Shown piece by piece: positions 7,354-9,393 of a DNA stretch of 9,393 nt (position 1 is its first letter; each line of letters opens with the position of its first letter). The stretch comes from an uncultured Verrucomicrobiota bacterium. Lineage in GTDB: Bacteria > Verrucomicrobiota > Verrucomicrobiia > Limisphaerales > UBA1096. The notes beneath the pieces are model-generated. The model searched no databases, was not told the DNA's origin, and was given only the letters and a program-made list of their open reading frames with translations. The stretch spans positions 1-9,393 of the forward strand of contig CAJWPV010000030.1 of assembly GCA_913045395.1 (NCBI GenBank), read 5' to 3'. A program made the position numbers and the translations under genes.

Positions 7354-7360
7354 GGGCTGA

Positions 7361-8035
7361 CTAGTTTGGATCTAGGGTATAAAGCATATGACGAGCTCGT
7401 TTTGCTCCATCATAAACATTCGCTGCAACCCTTTGAAACTTGCAGCAAAACTTGCCTAAACGCTTTTCAAATTTTCGGTCGGGCCCCGCAGACCAGACTA
7501 CGATTCGTCCGCCTTTTTTAAGAGCTCTGCACATTAAGCGGATACCTGAAGTAGAGTAAAGTTGCTCATTATTTGCGTCGACCATTGCAACGGGGCCATT
7601 ATCCACATCGAGCAATATGGCGTCATAGGTTCGAGGCTTAGCATTTTTAATTAGGTCAATCACGTCCATCCCTTTAACGTCAACACAAGGATCATCAAGT
7701 AGCACACCGTTTAATTCTTTCAGATAAGTTCGGTTCCATTCTATTACTTCTGGAACCAATTCTGCCAACTCGATTTTCATTTTTAGGTTTCCGGACTCCA
7801 AGACACTTTTCAAAGTGAATCCAAGACCAAGTCCACCGATGAGAACCCGGGTAGGAATGTTTTTATTTATTTGATCGATGCCTGTTCTTCCAAGCAAACT
7901 CTCCGATGCTGTAACCTTTGAATGCATCAATTCCTTGCCATTTAAAGAAATCGAAAAGGCCCCATCGTGTTCGTAGAGAGCCATGCAGGCTCCGTTTGGG
8001 GTAATTGACTCGGCAAGTTTTATCCTTGGTTTCAT
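7361..8035 (-). CDS. Spermidine-synthase-like methyltransferase-fold protein
   Basis: This 224-residue protein has a class I SAM-methyltransferase (Rossmann) core of the spermidine-synthase-like group: VLIGGLGLGFTL with the glycine loop at 67-72, the acidic strand end ELVPEVIEWNR (Glu92), and YDAILLDVDNGP with Asp143, then a KKGGRIVVWSAGPD strand. Genuine spermidine synthases have GGG(D/E)G and a longer N-terminal domain, and neither is seen, so an aminopropyltransferase role is not supported. Members like this are often annotated as spermidine synthase or SAM-dependent methyltransferase with unknown substrate. Its ATG overlaps the stop of the upstream ankyrin gene in an ATGA junction, with GAAGGG immediately before, indicating translational coupling. 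It converges on the esterase gene. The gene is visibly AT-richer than the left half of the window, consistent with foreign origin. Confidence 0.75.
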   Translation of the reverse strand: MKPRIKLAESITPNGACMALYEHDGAFSISLNGKELMHSKVTASESLLGRTGIDQINKNIPTRVLIGGLGLGFTLKSVLESGNLKMKIELAELVPEVIEWNRTYLKELNGVLLDDPCVDVKGMDVIDLIKNAKPRTYDAILLDVDNGPVAMVDANNEQLYSTSGIRLMCRALKKGGRIVVWSAGPDRKFEKRLGKFCCKFQRVAANVYDGAKRARHMLYTLDPN

Positions 8036-8427
8036 TTCCCTTCAGCTTCCAGTTCCTTTCTGGTCTTGCCGCCGTGTTTGCCGAGGAGTTCGGCGATTTC
8101 GGTTTGCTTCAACTGGATGGCGACATCTAGTGGTGTATCGCCAATATCATCCTTCGCATTCACATCCGCACCAGCATCGATAAGTAGTTCGACGATTTCC
8201 TTGTGATCCCAACCGGTCGCAAAATGTAACGGAGTCCCTCCTTCCTCATCCTTCGCATTCACATCTGTGCCAACTGACAAGTGCTGGTTGACGGTTATTG
8301 TGCTTCCATACATTGCAGCTTGGTGAATTGAGATGTATGTGTAAGGTGCCGGCACTATGCTTTGATGGATAGTTCCACATCCCACCAACAGCACAGCTGC
8401 GATTGTTGTGATTAGGAGGTGTTTCAT
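8032..8427 (-). CDS. Small ankyrin-repeat lipoprotein
   Basis: A 131-residue protein that starts with a lipoprotein signal: basic MKH, a hydrophobic run and the lipobox LVGC with Cys17 as the lipidation site. It should be exported and anchored to a membrane. The rest is ankyrin repeats: a partial unit from about residue 33 (ISIHQAAMYG), then GGTPLHFATGWDHKEIVELLIDAGADVNAKD (about 63-93), and GDTPLDVAIQLKQTEIAELL (about 96-115), ending in a charged tail. Ankyrin repeats bind other proteins; the partner is unknown. Short ankyrin lipoproteins of this type are, to my knowledge, common in Verrucomicrobiota. It is the first gene of a two-gene unit, overlapping the next ATG by four bases. No Shine-Dalgarno is visible upstream. 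Together with its neighbour it sits between two copies of a tRNA-derived repeat. Confidence 0.85.
   Translation of the reverse strand: MKHLLITTIAAVLLVGCGTIHQSIVPAPYTYISIHQAAMYGSTITVNQHLSVGTDVNAKDEEGGTPLHFATGWDHKEIVELLIDAGADVNAKDDIGDTPLDVAIQLKQTEIAELLGKHGGKTRKELEAEGK
8148..8265 (-). repeat. 19-bp direct repeat encoding part of the ankyrin units
   Basis: The same 19 bases occur at 8148-8166 and 8247-8265, 99 bp apart, which is exactly 33 codons or one ankyrin unit. They encode the recurring DVNAKD stretch. The nucleotide identity suggests a fairly recent duplication or conversion between repeat units. Confidence 0.7.
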
Positions 8428-8504
8428 TTTTGGTCTATTATGTAACCAGTTTTAGCAGAATTAAACACCTGTAAAACTGTAAATAACTGATTAAGAAAGG
8501 GGTA

Positions 8505-8537
8505 GGAAAAGTGGAGCGGGTGAAGGGAATCGAACCC
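8505..8537 (-). repeat. Intact copy of the tRNA-Gly 3'-end direct repeat (attachment core)
   Basis: This is the counterpart of 7321-7353, at a distance of 1184 bp. It includes the acceptor and T-arm 3' part of the tRNA fragment plus seven bases beyond the CCA end. Similarity stops at both ends of the 33-bp block, which would suit an attachment-site core. Confidence 0.6.
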
Positions 8538-8540
8538 TCG
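8512..8540 (-). pseudogene. 3' fragment of a tRNA-Gly gene (displaced attachment site)
   Basis: Read on the minus strand this gives a complete T arm (GAGGG, loop TTCGATT, CCCTT), the acceptor 3' strand CACCCGC, discriminator T and encoded CCA. U73 with an acceptor implying GCGGGTG at the 5' end fits bacterial tRNA-Gly. No matching GCGGGTG, D arm or anticodon arm is found in the expected 40-50 bases upstream, so only the 3' end is present. Such fragments remain where an integrase inserted an element into the 3' end of a tRNA gene; the intact gene would lie at the far end of the element. Confidence 0.75.
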
Positions 8541-8616
8541 TGTCTATTCAGCACCCCTGAAACCCAAAATACATTAGTAAAAATACACATAAAAACTTGA
8601 CGGACACCATAGAATA

Positions 8617-8640
8617 TTCCCACTTTTGTTCCCACTTGTT
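8617..8640 (+). repeat. Tandem 12-bp repeats before the integrase start
   Basis: TTCCCACTTTTG (8617-8628) is followed directly by TTCCCACTTGTT (8629-8640); the first nine bases are identical. They lie between the tRNA fragment and the integrase ATG, where integrases often have arm-type binding sites. A role as integrase binding sites or autoregulatory operator is inferred only from position. Confidence 0.4.
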
Positions 8641-8648
8641 TTATTCTT

Positions 8649-9393
8649 ATGTCGTCACTTACTCGTAAACCGAACTCCCCATACTGGTATTGCTGTTTCA
8701 CAACTCCTGATGGCTCGCGCACCAAGCGTTCAACCAAACAGACCAACCGACGTGAGGCACTGGCAATCTGCCAAGAGGTGGAAAGGGCCGCAAGCAAATC
8801 ACGAAGGGGGTTACTGACCGAGGCGCAAGCCAGAAAAATTGTGGGCGATATTGTGGAGTATTCCACAGGCGAACCCATGCAGTTTTATACTACGGCTGAA
8901 TGGTTGCGGCATTGGGCGAAGGGGAAATCAGAAGCCAAAAGCCCAGGCACTGCTGTTCGCTACAACGGGATTATCGAGGATTTCATTAGATTCCTTGGGA
9001 AACGGTCTGCATTGAATCTTTCACACCTGACGGTAAGGGACATTCATTCTTATCGAACCAAGCTCAAGGAGGCCGGCTTGGCCCCCAACACCTGCAACTT
9101 TGCCGTCAGGGCAATCAGTGGTGCCCTTAATGCTGCCCTTAGGCAGGGGTTGATAACCACAAACCCAGCCACAGCCATAGAATCACTGCCCAAGGAGCAA
9201 TCAGGAAAAACTCCCTTTACCCAGCAGCAAATCAAAAAGCTCTCAACTGTGTCCCCACCAGATTGGAAACTGGCAATACTCTTGGGATATTGCACCGGAC
9301 TCCGGATTGGTGACATTGCCAACATGACTTGGAACGCAGTGGACTTTGAGAAGGGAGTTATTCAAATAGCTCCAAAGAAAACTCGGAATATCA
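8649..9393 (+). CDS. Tyrosine recombinase (phage-type integrase), 3' end beyond window
   Basis: The first 248 codons are present. The N-terminal region (about 1-60) is basic and Arg/Ser/Thr-rich with the PYWYCCFTTPDGSRTKRST pattern typical of an arm-binding domain. A SAM-like core-binding domain follows at about 78-180 (TAEWLRHWAKGK, TVRDIHSYRTKLKEAGLAPNTC, LNAALRQGLITTNPA). The catalytic domain begins with FTQQQIKKL and includes GYCTGLRIGDIANMTWNAVD, in which Arg219 is the first catalytic arginine. The later HxxR, H/W and tyrosine motifs would lie past the right edge, so activity cannot be judged. ATG at 8649 is the natural start; no Shine-Dalgarno precedes it. The gene starts 109 bp from the tRNA-Gly fragment, which identifies the likely target. 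Such enzymes insert and excise an element at a tRNA gene. Confidence 0.9.
   Translation, partial: MSSLTRKPNSPYWYCCFTTPDGSRTKRSTKQTNRREALAICQEVERAASKSRRGLLTEAQARKIVGDIVEYSTGEPMQFYTTAEWLRHWAKGKSEAKSPGTAVRYNGIIEDFIRFLGKRSALNLSHLTVRDIHSYRTKLKEAGLAPNTCNFAVRAISGALNAALRQGLITTNPATAIESLPKEQSGKTPFTQQQIKKLSTVSPPDWKLAILLGYCTGLRIGDIANMTWNAVDFEKGVIQIAPKKTRNI

Larger units (their letters stand above)
8512..9393 (+). mobile_element. Left end of an integrated element (genomic island or prophage), continuing past the window
   Basis: The displaced tRNA-Gly 3' end marks the junction with the chromosome, and the tyrosine integrase gene just inside it points inwards. Because the tRNA reads on the minus strand, the element is expected to extend to higher coordinates and end at an intact tRNA-Gly gene outside the window. 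Cargo is not visible, so phage, island and integrative plasmid cannot be told apart. Confidence 0.65.

Noticed and set aside
7350..7357. GCCCGGGC palindrome as a bidirectional terminator between convergent genes
   Set aside because: The stem is four base pairs with no loop and no T-run on either side; the bases are better explained as part of the decayed repeat.
8587..8620. Promoter for the integrase (TTGACG at 8597, TAGAAT at 8610)
   Set aside because: Each box is fair alone, but the spacing is only seven bases, which does not fit a sigma-70 promoter.
8512..8640. Complete tRNA gene on the minus strand
   Set aside because: The T arm and acceptor 3' strand are clear, but no GCGGGTG, D arm or anticodon arm precedes them at the required spacing, so only a fragment is called.
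8438..8878. Minus-strand open frame of 146 codons
   Set aside because: It crosses the tRNA fragment and the 5' end of the integrase gene in antisense; nothing in its sequence resembles a protein family.

Overview
The window reads as a piece of chromosome from a bacterium of the Verrucomicrobiota/Planctomycetota superphylum, most likely Verrucomicrobiota. This is an inference from gene content: a Tat-exported DUF1501 protein, a secreted sialate-O-acetylesterase-type (SASA) protein, and a small ankyrin lipoprotein, beside ordinary housekeeping genes. Several genes appear to start at GTG or TTG without a clear Shine-Dalgarno site. The DNA is GC-rich up to about 5600 and becomes visibly AT-richer to the right.

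Left part (1-5565), backbone. On the minus strand are the 5' part of a type IA topoisomerase III-like gene (catalytic YPRTDS motif inside the window, gene runs off the left edge) and larB, which makes the first intermediate of the nickel-pincer nucleotide cofactor. Divergently on the plus strand come accB and accC, the biotin carrier and biotin carboxylase of acetyl-CoA carboxylase. They are followed by a DUF1501 protein with a twin-arginine signal that has no DUF1549/DUF1553 partner in the window.

Middle (5611-7317). A secreted protein is built from two tandem SASA esterase domains. The first keeps the esterase motifs (GQSNM, WHQGEND, GLHY). The second has lost the nucleophile serine and most other signatures and looks like a pseudo-enzyme domain.

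Right part (7318-9393), accessory DNA. The 3' end of a tRNA-Gly gene lies at 8512-8540 without its 5' half, and a tyrosine integrase begins about 110 bp away. This is the arrangement left when an element inserts into the 3' end of a tRNA gene. A second, decayed copy of the same site lies at 7321-7353 (27 of 33 positions identical, all six differences transitions). The AT-richer segment between the two copies holds a translationally coupled pair, an ankyrin lipoprotein and a spermidine-synthase-like methyltransferase-fold protein. My reading is a two-layer integration hotspot: an old insertion whose integrase is gone, then a newer island that still has its integrase and continues past the right edge.

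A short palindrome, GCTTGGCCAAGC and close variants, recurs in nearly every intergenic gap of the left part and is absent from the accessory segment. No complete RNA gene, CRISPR array or insertion sequence was recognised. No gene-free stretch exceeds 300 bp.
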